Below, piece after piece: positions 1 through 6,895 of a DNA stretch of 13,499 nucleotides. The translations under genes and the position numbers were made by a program. Origin of the DNA: an uncultured Eubacterium sp. (GTDB lineage: Bacteria; Bacillota_A; Clostridia; Lachnospirales; Lachnospiraceae); NCBI GenBank assembly GCA_947653505.1, contig CANTHI010000033.1:1-13499 (forward strand), read 5' to 3'. The notes below the pieces were generated by a model. The model made no database searches, was not told the origin of the DNA, and saw only the letters and a program-made list of their open reading frames with translations. Positions within the stretch are counted from its first letter, which is position 1. Each line of letters opens with the position of its first letter.

Positions 1-58
1 GACAGAACGTGTGACAAAAGATGTGACAGAACGTGTGACAAAAGATGTGACAGAAAAC
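1..58 (+). repeat. 24-bp in-frame tandem repeat (12-bp subunits)
   Basis: Two 24-bp units start at 11 and 35, preceded by the last 10 bases of an earlier unit at 1-10. Each unit is two related 12-mers, gtgacaaaagat and gtgacagaacgt; the last 12-mer has diverged to gtgacagaaaac. The array continues beyond the left edge, so its copy number is unknown. It encodes V-T-K-D / V-T-E-R, and since 12 and 24 are multiples of three, unit gain or loss would keep the frame. Confidence 0.9.
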
Positions 59-262
59 GTATCCCGTAAAACGAAACTCATGGAATCTATTTCTCTTATT
101 TTGAAAAAATGTCTGAAAGATAAATCTTTACCTGTGATAGCGGATGAAATGGAAACCAGCCCTGAAGAACTTTCCCCGCTTTATAACCTTGTGACTGAAA
201 ACATGGAAAAGTCTGCTGAGCAAATTTATGAACTGGCAATTGCACAGGAAATACAGAATTGA
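2..262 (+). CDS. C-terminal fragment of a possible Rpn / PD-(D/E)XK nuclease-transposase family protein
   Basis: The reading frame is open from the window edge, so this is the 3' end of a gene that starts outside; the GTG at 11 is a Val codon inside a repeat, not a start. The visible part has two pieces. First comes a repetitive hydrophilic linker made of V-T-K-D and V-T-E-R/N units. Then a helical tail of about 65 residues follows, with a segment reading LPVIADEMETSPEELSPLYN. From family knowledge, Rpn-type proteins of Clostridia often end with a charged repetitive linker plus a short helical domain of this look, but the nuclease core is not in the window. The gene is convergent with the minus-strand operon and may mark its accessory border. 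It could equally be another protein with a similar tail. The coding status is more certain than the family. Confidence 0.45.
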   Translation, partial: TERVTKDVTERVTKDVTENVSRKTKLMESISLILKKCLKDKSLPVIADEMETSPEELSPLYNLVTENMEKSAEQIYELAIAQEIQN

Positions 263-283
263 TACAGGTTTGCCGGAAATTCC

Positions 284-328
284 GGATGAGGAAACCGGAA
301 CAATGAAACAGGGCCGGTTTCCTCATCC
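284..328. terminator. Perfect 15-bp inverted repeat between convergent genes; probable bidirectional transcription stop
   Basis: GGATGAGGAAACCGG at 284-298 is exactly complementary to CCGGTTTCCTCATCC at 314-328, with a 15-nt loop. It lies in the 120-nt gap between the plus-strand fragment ending at 262 and the DHH gene ending at 383, where both transcripts should stop. There is no T-run right after either arm, so it is not a canonical intrinsic terminator; it could instead protect 3' ends or block opposing polymerases. A second palindrome, CCGGAA-A-TTCCGG, abuts it at 273-285. Confidence 0.5.
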
Positions 329-420
329 AGCGTCCGTAAGGCCAGTATGTACTGTTCTGGCTCATATATGCAGCCACAATCGTTAAAACTTCGGCCCCTT
401 CTTCTTATCCAGCGTCCGAA
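325..420 (-). repeat. Short direct repeat: partial copy of the DHH gene 3' end
   Basis: The 12-mer atccagcgtccg occurs at 325-336 and again at 409-420. The second copy lies in the last codons of the DHH gene, where the minus strand reads L-R-T-L-D-K-K-K-G-P. The first copy is past the stop codon and in one minus-strand frame reads L-R-T-L-D-E-E-T-G-P. It looks like a leftover of a duplicated or exchanged gene end. No start codon with a ribosome site supports a separate gene here. Confidence 0.6.
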
Positions 421-1351
421 GCGTAATCTTTTCATTCAATAAATCCAGAATATCCGGCAGAATCCCATCTATCTCATCGTTTGGCAGCTGGCACGTCCCA
501 GCGTTGCGGTGTCCGCCGCCGCCGTAATAGTGACAGATTTCACCGATATCCACCTGTGACGAGCGGTTTACAATCGATTTTCCGATCGTAACGGCCGTGT
601 TCTGTCTGCGAAATCCCCACATCACATGGACGGAGATCTTTGCCTGTGGGAACAGGGCATAAATCAGAAAGCGGTTTCCGGTATAGATGATCTCTTCGTC
701 CTTTAAGTAAATAACCGCCACGTCGCCATTCATCTTCGTCACCCGCATAAGCTGTGCCTTAAAGTCCTGCTGCTGGCTGAAATACAGATCCACCCTTTCT
801 TTGACGTCCGGCAGCTCCAGCACTTCCTCTACCGGATGCTCCAGACAAAAATCAATGAGCTGCATCATCAGATCGTAGTTGGAAATCCGAAATTCATGAA
901 AACGTCCCAGTCCGGTTCTGGCGTCCATCAGAAAGCTCATCAGTGTCCAGCCTTTTGGATTTAAAATATCCTCCATATCAAACTGCGCGGAATCGGATTT
1001 GTCTACGGCTGCCATAATTTCTTCGGAAATGCGCGGCAGCTTTTCTTTTCCGCCATAATATTCATATACTACACGGGCTGCGGACGGCGCTTCGCCTTCG
1101 ATAATGTATGCGGGCTTTTGCGCTTCATCACCGGATACTTCGCTGGAATGATGGTCAAATGCCAGATGCACGCCCTCCACATATGGAAGATTCGTTGTAA
1201 TGTCGCGGTTTGTCACCGGAATAAGTCCGTCCTGCATGTCTTTCGGATGCACAAATTTGATATCATCGATCAGATCCAGCTCTTTTAAAATCATCGCGCA
1301 TACCAGACCGTCAAAATCACTCCTTGTTACCAAACGATACTTTTCTGCCAT
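383..1351 (-). CDS. DHH family phosphoesterase (exopolyphosphatase / nanoRNase-like superfamily)
   Basis: A 322-residue metal-dependent phosphoesterase. The DHH domain shows motif I RSDFDG (D12, D14), the signature FDHH (D66-H67-H68) and AVDKSD (D117, D120), all expected manganese ligands. The C-terminal DHHA1 substrate-binding domain carries GGGGHRNAG at 277-285. Members hydrolyse polyphosphate, short oligoribonucleotides or cyclic-dinucleotide products; which one applies cannot be read here. It has no N-terminal membrane or PAS region, so it is not GdpP. The ATG follows an AAGGAG site. It is the last gene of the ten-gene string, 22 nt after the lactonase-like gene. A nanoRNase role would fit an operon with RNase J, but that is inference. 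Confidence 0.88.
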   Translation of the reverse strand: MAEKYRLVTRSDFDGLVCAMILKELDLIDDIKFVHPKDMQDGLIPVTNRDITTNLPYVEGVHLAFDHHSSEVSGDEAQKPAYIIEGEAPSAARVVYEYYGGKEKLPRISEEIMAAVDKSDSAQFDMEDILNPKGWTLMSFLMDARTGLGRFHEFRISNYDLMMQLIDFCLEHPVEEVLELPDVKERVDLYFSQQQDFKAQLMRVTKMNGDVAVIYLKDEEIIYTGNRFLIYALFPQAKISVHVMWGFRRQNTAVTIGKSIVNRSSQVDIGEICHYYGGGGHRNAGTCQLPNDEIDGILPDILDLLNEKITLRTLDKKKGPKF

Positions 1352-1373
1352 ACCTGCTTCTCCTTTTCTTTTG

Positions 1374-2438
1374 TTATCCCTGTCTCAATTTATGAATATA
1401 TACACAGTTTGGCGTCTCTACTTCTACCGGTTTTCCATGCATCAGGAAATATTTGCCTTCGTAGTTCATGGAAAAGATTCCGATGGAATTGCTGTCGTGA
1501 TTTAAGCACATAAAGTTTTTCCCATCCGGGAATACCGCGATCGCTTTTGGAAACTCGCCCCCGATCCGGTTGTTGCATACAAGCGTTAACAGCCCGGTCT
1601 GTTTGTCTACCGCAAACACAAGTACCGAATTAATGCCCGCATCCGTACAGAATAAGTAATTGCCGTCCGGAGAAAACTCCATCGTCGTTGCGCTGCAGAT
1701 TTCATCTTCGCCCGGGTCTTCAGTGGAGATGGTCTGGATTTTTTCAAATTCCGGATTCCCGTTTTCTGTCACAAAGTACTGATATACATTTACGACGTTT
1801 GTAAGCTCACACAATACATATGCATATTTCCCGTCTTTGCTGAAACGCATCGCACGTGGCGCAGAATCCAGCGGACAGCGCAGAATGTCGTGGTGGATCA
1901 GATGTCCGCCTTCGTAGTCCAGACGATAGATTTTAATATGGTCCAGTCCGCCATCGACCGCGCATAAAAACTTCTGATCCGGCGTTACCTTGACACAGTG
2001 TACATGCGGTCTGGAATTACGTTCCGCGATACACCGCCCCATGCCTTTGTGGAATACGCCATCCGCAATGCCTGCGATAGAACCATCCTTATTCAGACGC
2101 AGCATGGATACTCTCGCATCGTGATAGCCTGCGACAAACAGATACCGGTCTTCCCTGTCCAGCTCCAGGTAACAGCCTCTCATGCCTCCGATCCATTTTT
2201 TATTAATTTTCTCCAGATCCCCGTCGTCCAGAATATGAAACGCTTCCACACCTTCGTCCGCGATCGAATACAGAATCTTTCCGCTGTGTGAGATAATCAC
2301 ATCGGACGAATTGCTGATCGGAATCATCTTGCGTTCCTCCATCTTTGCATGCTCCACATCCACATCATAAATATGGATGCCCAGACTGTTCTCATGCGTA
2401 TAAGTACCCACATATGCTACATATTTGTCCTTTCCCAT
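1374..2438 (-). CDS. Lactonase family seven-bladed beta-propeller protein (6-phosphogluconolactonase YbhE/YkgB type)
   Basis: A 354-residue soluble protein of the lactonase (PF10282-type) family, whose known members hydrolyse 6-phosphogluconolactone in the oxidative pentose phosphate pathway. Propeller-blade repeats are visible: RPHVHCVKVTPDQKFLCAVD near 143-162, APRAMRFSKDGKYAYVLCEL near 193-212, MEFSPDGNYLF near 253-263 and IAVFPDGKNFMCLNHDSNSI near 300-319. The length fits the family. The start ATG lies 2 nt after the U32 stop codon, and its GAGGAG site is made of the last U32 codons, so translation is probably coupled. No other pentose phosphate gene is present in the window, so the substrate is uncertain; many Clostridia carry such proteins without a known role. 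Confidence 0.82.
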   Translation of the reverse strand: MGKDKYVAYVGTYTHENSLGIHIYDVDVEHAKMEERKMIPISNSSDVIISHSGKILYSIADEGVEAFHILDDGDLEKINKKWIGGMRGCYLELDREDRYLFVAGYHDARVSMLRLNKDGSIAGIADGVFHKGMGRCIAERNSRPHVHCVKVTPDQKFLCAVDGGLDHIKIYRLDYEGGHLIHHDILRCPLDSAPRAMRFSKDGKYAYVLCELTNVVNVYQYFVTENGNPEFEKIQTISTEDPGEDEICSATTMEFSPDGNYLFCTDAGINSVLVFAVDKQTGLLTLVCNNRIGGEFPKAIAVFPDGKNFMCLNHDSNSIGIFSMNYEGKYFLMHGKPVEVETPNCVYIHKLRQG

Positions 2439-2440
2439 TG

Positions 2441-3688
2441 TCAGTCCTCCTCTTTTCTGCGTAAAATATCATATTGCTCCAGCTGTATGGATGGATCCTG
2501 CATGCCTTCCAGCTCCACATAAAGCACCTGCTTCGGATGGGGCGCAGATTTCATCACCACACCCTCTTCATCCGTAATCGCACGGACCTTTACCGCCAGA
2601 TTGCTGCCGTCTGGTTTTATCACTTCGATCTGATCGTTTACCGAAAATTTATTTTTTTGTGTAATCCGGTACACACCAGCTTCCTTCCGCTCTTCTATGA
2701 TTCCAAGATATGTATAATTTTTTACATAATCATTGCTGTCATAAACCTGCGCTTCTTCAGATGGCTTTCCGTAAAAAAAGCCTGTCGTAAACTGCCGGAA
2801 CGTACCGCTTGCGATCTGGCTGCGGTACCAGGGCAGGTTTTGTTCGTATAAAGACGCTGCCTGCAGATAATCATCGATAGCCCTGCGGTAGGTTCTGGCT
2901 ACTGTCGCAATATAGAGTGCCGTCTTCATGCGGCCTTCGATTTTAAAGCTGTCGATGCCTGCCTGCACCAGATCCGGAATATGCTCAATCATACACAGAT
3001 CTTTCGAATTAAAAATATAGGTACCCCGCTCATTCTCATAAACCGGGAGATATTCTCCCGGTCTTTTTTCCTCCACTACCGCATACTGCCAGCGGCATGG
3101 ATGGGTACAGGCGCCCTGATTGGCGTCCCTTCCGGTAAAATAATTGCTGAGCAGACATCTGCCGGAATAGGAGATGCACATGGCCCCGTGCACAAACGCT
3201 TCGATTTCCAGCTCATCCGGAATCCTGCCGCGCATCTGTCCGATCTCCTGCAGCGACAGCTCTCTGGCACAGACGACACGCTTTGCACCCAGCCGGTGCC
3301 AGAACAGCAGCGTCTCATAGTTGGTGTTGTTTGCCTGTGTGCTGATATGCACCTCGATCTGCGGACAGATCTGTCTGGCGAGCGTAAACACACCCGGATC
3401 CGAAATAATAAGCGCATCCGGCCCGATCCGGGAAAGCTGCGTAAAATATTCCCGCACGCCTTCCAGATCTTCATTATGCGCAAAAATATTTGCGGTCACA
3501 TATACTTTTTTCTGATGCGCATGCGCAAATGCAATGCCCTGCGCCATTTCTTCCAATGTAAAATTTTTTGCCTTTGCACGCAGCCCGAAAGCTTCTCCAC
3601 CGATATACACCGCATCCGCGCCATATATCACGGCTATTTTCAGCACTTCCAGACTGCCTGCCGGAACTAACAATTCCGGACGTCTCAT
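2441..3688 (-). CDS. trhP: U32 family protein, tRNA wobble uridine 5-hydroxylation (TrhP/YrrO type)
   Basis: A 415-residue protein annotated by tradition as a U32 peptidase. The U32 signature lies at 163-181 (EAFVHGAMCISYSGRCLLS). Cys171, Cys178, Cys194 and Cys198 are placed as in the iron-sulfur cluster-binding U32 proteins. Family work on E. coli TrhP and B. subtilis YrrN/YrrO shows these act in prephenate-dependent formation of 5-hydroxyuridine at tRNA position 34, not in proteolysis. The next gene upstream encodes the matching O-methyltransferase, which supports that role. The size matches the longer B. subtilis paralogue YrrO; no second, shorter YrrN-like gene is present. The start has a textbook AGGAGGT site, 21 nt after the trmR stop. 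The related rRNA hydroxylase RlhA is the main alternative. Confidence 0.85.
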   Translation of the reverse strand: MRRPELLVPAGSLEVLKIAVIYGADAVYIGGEAFGLRAKAKNFTLEEMAQGIAFAHAHQKKVYVTANIFAHNEDLEGVREYFTQLSRIGPDALIISDPGVFTLARQICPQIEVHISTQANNTNYETLLFWHRLGAKRVVCARELSLQEIGQMRGRIPDELEIEAFVHGAMCISYSGRCLLSNYFTGRDANQGACTHPCRWQYAVVEEKRPGEYLPVYENERGTYIFNSKDLCMIEHIPDLVQAGIDSFKIEGRMKTALYIATVARTYRRAIDDYLQAASLYEQNLPWYRSQIASGTFRQFTTGFFYGKPSEEAQVYDSNDYVKNYTYLGIIEERKEAGVYRITQKNKFSVNDQIEVIKPDGSNLAVKVRAITDEEGVVMKSAPHPKQVLYVELEGMQDPSIQLEQYDILRRKEED

Positions 3689-3709
3689 TCCGACCTCCTG
3701 CCTTCTTTT

Positions 3710-4369
3710 TCAGCCTTTGCTGTTCATGATTTTTTTACTGCTGACCGTAATACCGTCTCCTACCGGAAGTACCGCCGTTACCAGCTGGTCATGATGGGTC
3801 AGCGCATACAGGTAGCTGCGCATCCGCCTGTGTATCGTCCGGTTGCGCCGGATCACCGCAAATCTGGATTCGATAATATCCCCGTCCTGTAAAATATTAT
3901 CCGAGATTAACATCCCGTCAGCTGACAGCAGACGCAGGACATGCGGCAGGAAATGAATATACTGTGCCTTTGCCGCGTCCATAAAAATCAGGTCATAAGG
4001 ACCCTTTAGCTGCGCGAGTATGTCCGCAGCGTCTCCTTCGATAAGAGTTACTGCATCTTCCATGCCCGCACGTTTAAAATTCGCACGGGCAATTGGAATG
4101 CGTTTTTTATAATTTTCAATCGTTGTCACCGTACAGTCCGCCGGATTGTACGTTTTCATCAGTATTGCGGAAAATCCGACGGCTGTGCCGACTTCTAAAA
4201 TACGCGCCGGCTTTTTGAGCGCCAGAAATAATTTCAGACAGGCCTGCGTCTCCTTGCGGATGACCGGCACATCGGTGCGCAGCGCTTCTGCCTCGATCTC
4301 GTTTAACAGCTGTGTATTTCCACTGTCCAGTGAATTGATATAGGTTATGAATCTTTCATCAACAATCAT
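3710..4369 (-). CDS. trmR: tRNA 5-hydroxyuridine O-methyltransferase (TrmR/YrrM)
   Basis: A 219-residue class I SAM methyltransferase of the catechol-O-methyltransferase-like family. SAM motif I is ILEVGTAVGFS (57-67); E85 in TTIEN should bind the SAM ribose; EGDAAD (111-116) and IFMDAAK (128-134) follow. D131, D157 and N158 (ISDNIL) are the expected divalent metal ligands. In B. subtilis the syntenic YrrM (TrmR) methylates 5-hydroxyuridine at tRNA position 34 to 5-methoxyuridine. Gene order around it is the same here, and the U32 hydroxylation gene follows directly. Its ATG overlaps the stop of the MltG-like gene as ATGA (4366-4369), which indicates translational coupling; its own ribosome site is weak. 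Confidence 0.87.
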   Translation of the reverse strand: MIVDERFITYINSLDSGNTQLLNEIEAEALRTDVPVIRKETQACLKLFLALKKPARILEVGTAVGFSAILMKTYNPADCTVTTIENYKKRIPIARANFKRAGMEDAVTLIEGDAADILAQLKGPYDLIFMDAAKAQYIHFLPHVLRLLSADGMLISDNILQDGDIIESRFAVIRRNRTIHRRMRSYLYALTHHDQLVTAVLPVGDGITVSSKKIMNSKG

Positions 4370-4761
4370 GGTGATTTTTCCTGCTCTGTCTCTTCGCTCT
4401 CTTCCTGACTCAGGATCTGCATCATTTCAGTTGCCGTCATCGAAGTATTCAGCGTATAGCGGCCGGCTTTGATCCTGCCGCTGTAGCCGGACAGCTTTAG
4501 CTGCAGTACAAACAGCCACCGGTCCGCGATCAGCCCTTTTTCCTCCAGCAGCGCCGCAAGATCCGTATCGCTCATCTGGCTTTTGATCTGTACGAGCCTG
4601 TCCTTTCCCTCTCCGGTTGTTACCGGAGGCTCCGCAAAGATACGGTAGCCATAGCTGTAGGAACGGATTCCAAGCTCATACAGTCCATACACAACTACCA
4701 GAAATACCAGCACGGTAAAGCTGATACTCACAAGCCTCATTACAATTTTACTGGCACTCAT
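4366..4761 (-). CDS. Short MltG/YceG-like membrane protein lacking the transglycosylase catalytic domain
   Basis: A 131-residue protein. A hydrophobic helix at about 10-30 forms an N-terminal membrane anchor, followed by an extracytoplasmic region. Residues about 55-118, with DTDLAALLEEKGLIADRWLF and later GRIKAGRYTLNTSMTATEMM, match the LysM-like N-terminal module of endolytic transglycosylase MltG. Full MltG has roughly 330-380 residues and a C-terminal domain with a catalytic Glu; here the protein ends in a Glu-rich tail (QEESEETEQEKSP) with no such domain. It sits exactly where B. subtilis has yrrL (mltG). I chose the ATG at 4761 because AAGGGA lies 9 nt upstream; an in-frame TTG at 4794 has no ribosome site and lies in a tandem repeat. 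It may bind peptidoglycan or act as a partner rather than cleave glycan. Confidence 0.75.
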   Translation of the reverse strand: MSASKIVMRLVSISFTVLVFLVVVYGLYELGIRSYSYGYRIFAEPPVTTGEGKDRLVQIKSQMSDTDLAALLEEKGLIADRWLFVLQLKLSGYSGRIKAGRYTLNTSMTATEMMQILSQEESEETEQEKSP

Positions 4762-4781
4762 GATCAGGCTTCCCTTCTTTA

Positions 4782-4837
4782 TCTTATATTGCAAATCTTA
4801 TATTGCAAATATTCTATTGCGAATATTCTATTGCAAA
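4782..4837. repeat. Four 14-bp tandem repeats, AT-rich, in the gap before the MltG-like gene
   Basis: Units at 4782-4795 and 4796-4809 are identical (tcttatattgcaaa). Units at 4810-4823 and 4824-4837 are tattctattgcgaa and tattctattgcaaa. A fifth, divergent unit (taatctattacaaa, 4848-4861) lies 10 nt further on and overlaps the stop codon of the YlbF-family gene. The array occupies most of the 85-nt gap at 4762-4846. Each unit carries a ttgcaa-like core. Read on the minus strand, poor promoter-like hexamers exist in it, but none is convincing. Confidence 0.88.
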
Positions 4838-4846
4838 TCCTGCAGG

Positions 4847-5191
4847 CTAATCTATTACAAATCCCAGATCAAAATCCATGTTCTGCACAAGCTCCCAGTT
4901 AATGCGCTGAAACAGCCTGCAGATCCCAAGCTCCGCGTTCAGGTATTCGTTTACCAGCGGATCCTTACGAAACTCAATGCCCTCCCGCTCCAGTCCGTCT
5001 ACCTGGTCATACAGCGCCCGTTCATTCGCATGGTTCTGCACCTCGTAGTTTTTCTTGCGGAAGGCATGAATCCTCTGCTCCAGCTGCGGCTGCTCATGTA
5101 CCCTTGCACGTATTTCCTGATAACGTTTATATTCCTCGCCTTCCCAGATTGCCTGAATTAACCCTTTTACTGCTTCATCTACCTGACTCAT
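4847..5191 (-). CDS. YlbF/YmcA family regulator (DUF964)
   Basis: A 114-residue, almost entirely helical and charged protein of the Com_YlbF family. Typical family features are the N-terminal helix with LIQAIWEGEEYKRYQEIR, a middle AFRKKNYEVQ stretch, and FRKDPLVNEYLNAELGICRL near 74-93. In B. subtilis the relatives YlbF and YmcA, with YaaT, form a complex that steers RNase Y-dependent mRNA processing. This gene lies 33 nt downstream of RNase J, so a role in RNA processing is a reasonable inference, though a direct contact with RNase J is not shown. The ATG follows AAGGAG by 7 nt. The stop codon region is copied into the neighbouring tandem repeats. Confidence 0.85.
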   Translation of the reverse strand: MSQVDEAVKGLIQAIWEGEEYKRYQEIRARVHEQPQLEQRIHAFRKKNYEVQNHANERALYDQVDGLEREGIEFRKDPLVNEYLNAELGICRLFQRINWELVQNMDFDLGFVID

Positions 5192-5224
5192 CCTCCGGCT
5201 CCTTCTTCCTTATTGCGCGCCCGT

Positions 5225-6880
5225 TCAGACTTCCATAATAATCGGAATGATCATCGGACGGCGCTTCATCTCTTTCCAGACAAAATCACCAAGCGCATCT
5301 TTAATATCGGTCTTGATCCTGCCCCAGTCTGTGATATGCTTGTCCATACAGTTATCCATCGTACCGTTTAATACGTGCTTTGCCTCATCCATCAGGCTTT
5401 CCGAGCCCCTGACATAGACAAAACCTCTGGATACGATGTCCGGCCCTGCCACTACCATGCCGGATGCGCTGTCCAGTGTCAGGACAACAATAATAATGCC
5501 TTCTTCCGCCAGATGCTGCCGGTCTCTTAATACGATATTGCCGACATCACCGACACCCAGACCATCTACCATCACATCCCCGACTGTCACCCTGCCCGTA
5601 ACTGCCGCGCCGGTATCATCCAGCTCCAGCACATCTCCGGTAGACAGAATAAAGATATTATCTTTGGAAACGCCGAGTTCTTCGGCAATCTTCGCCTGCG
5701 CTTTTAAATGCTTGTATTCGCCATGCACCGGTATCGCGTATTTTGGATGAACGAGGGAATAAATCAGCTTGATATCTTCCACACATGCATGTCCGGATAC
5801 GTGCACATCCTGAAAAATAACCTCGGCGCCTTTCATCGACAGCTCGTTAATAATCTTTGTCACAGCTTTTTCATTGCCAGGAATCGGGCTGGAGCTTAAG
5901 ACAATCAGATCATTCGGCTTGATAAATACTTTCCGGTGCATGCCGCTCGCCATCCGCGACAGCGCCGCCATCGACTCTCCCTGGCTGCCGGTCGTGATTA
6001 ACACGGTCAGCTCGTCCGGATAGTCTTTCAGCTGCTCGATATCGATTAACGTATGCTCCGGAATATTAATATAGCCAAGCTCTGTCGCCGTACTGATAAT
6101 GTTTACCATACTGCGGCCTTCGATCACGACCTTTCTGCCATGATTGTAGGCACAGTTGATAATCTGCTGTACACGGTCCACATTCGAAGCAAACGTGGAT
6201 ACGATAATCCGGTTGTTTTTATGATCCGTAAAAATAGAATCCAGCACTTTTCCGACCGTCTTTTCCGACATCGTAAATCCGGCACGCTCCGCGTTGGTAC
6301 TGTCACACATCAGCGCCAGCACGCCTTTTTTGCCAATCTCGCCCAGCCGCTGAAGATCAATCGCGTCTCCGAATACCGGCGTATAATCGACTTTAAAATC
6401 ACCAGTATGAATCACAACGCCTGCCGGCGAATAAATCGCAAGCGCCGCCGCATCCTGAATGCTATGGTTTGTCCGGATAAATTCCACACGGAAACATCCG
6501 AGATTGATATGCTGACCGTATTTTACGATTTTGCGCTTTACTACACGCATCAGATCATGCTCACGTAACTTATGCTCTATAATTCCTACCGTCAGCTTTG
6601 TTGCATAAATCGGCACGTTGATCTCTTTCAGTACATACGGGATCGCACCAATGTGATCCTCATGCCCGTGGGTAATAAAAAATCCTTTTACTTTCTCAAT
6701 ATTTTCTTTTAAATACGTAACGTCAGGGATTACAAGATCGATTCCGAGCATGTCGTCCTCAGGGAATGACAATCCGCAATCCACAACTATAATACTGTCT
6801 CCATATTCAAAGGCAGTAATGTTCATTCCAATCTGTTCTAATCCGCCCAATGGAATGATCTTTAATTTTGATTCCGCCAC
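5225..6880 (-). CDS. rnj: Ribonuclease J
   Basis: A 551-residue metallo-beta-lactamase/beta-CASP ribonuclease with 5'-3' exonuclease and endonuclease activity in mRNA decay and rRNA maturation. Zinc ligands are plain: HGHEDH at 71-76, His139 in RTNHS, Asp161 in HTGDFKVD and His386 in PVHGEY. The beta-CASP region contains STFASNVDRV (228-237) and HVSGHA (360-365). Length equals that of typical RNase J (about 555). The start is GTG: the codon at 6880 is preceded by AAGGAG with an 8-nt spacer (6889-6894) and the family N-terminus (KIIPLGGLEQIGMN) follows directly. It lies 15 nt after the DUF1292 gene. B. subtilis does not have an RNase J gene at this spot in the yrr cluster, so it has been inserted or relocated here. 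Confidence 0.96.
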   Translation of the reverse strand: MAESKLKIIPLGGLEQIGMNITAFEYGDSIIVVDCGLSFPEDDMLGIDLVIPDVTYLKENIEKVKGFFITHGHEDHIGAIPYVLKEINVPIYATKLTVGIIEHKLREHDLMRVVKRKIVKYGQHINLGCFRVEFIRTNHSIQDAAALAIYSPAGVVIHTGDFKVDYTPVFGDAIDLQRLGEIGKKGVLALMCDSTNAERAGFTMSEKTVGKVLDSIFTDHKNNRIIVSTFASNVDRVQQIINCAYNHGRKVVIEGRSMVNIISTATELGYINIPEHTLIDIEQLKDYPDELTVLITTGSQGESMAALSRMASGMHRKVFIKPNDLIVLSSSPIPGNEKAVTKIINELSMKGAEVIFQDVHVSGHACVEDIKLIYSLVHPKYAIPVHGEYKHLKAQAKIAEELGVSKDNIFILSTGDVLELDDTGAAVTGRVTVGDVMVDGLGVGDVGNIVLRDRQHLAEEGIIIVVLTLDSASGMVVAGPDIVSRGFVYVRGSESLMDEAKHVLNGTMDNCMDKHITDWGRIKTDIKDALGDFVWKEMKRRPMIIPIIMEV

Positions 6881-6888
6881 CTGATAAT

Positions 6889-6894
6889 CTCCTT
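6889..6894 (-). promoter_or_regulatory. Ribosome binding site fixing the GTG start of RNase J
   Basis: The minus strand reads AAGGAG here, 8 nt before GTG at 6880-6878. It lies just past the TAA stop of the DUF1292 gene, so ribosomes finishing that gene stop next to it. No ATG nearby gives a better start. Confidence 0.8.
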
Positions 6895-6895
6895 T

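Noticed and set aside
226..435. A small minus-strand gene (69 codons) past the DHH gene
   Set aside because: No ribosome site, overlaps the ends of both flanking genes; better explained as a partial copy of the DHH 3' end plus an inverted repeat.
2981..3670. A 229-codon plus-strand open frame opposite the U32 gene
   Set aside because: It is fully antisense to a clear U32 gene with a consensus ribosome site, has no ribosome site of its own and a composition-biased protein (many His, Arg, Cys).
4366..4794. A longer MltG-like protein starting at the in-frame TTG at 4794
   Set aside because: TTG without a ribosome site, located inside the tandem repeats; the ATG at 4761 has AAGGGA upstream and begins just before the membrane segment.
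4782..4861. A CRISPR array
   Set aside because: The 14-bp repeats are directly adjacent with no unique spacers, and no cas gene is present.
6053..6568. A 171-codon plus-strand open frame opposite RNase J
   Set aside because: Shadow of the RNase J reading frame; no ribosome site and no recognisable domain.
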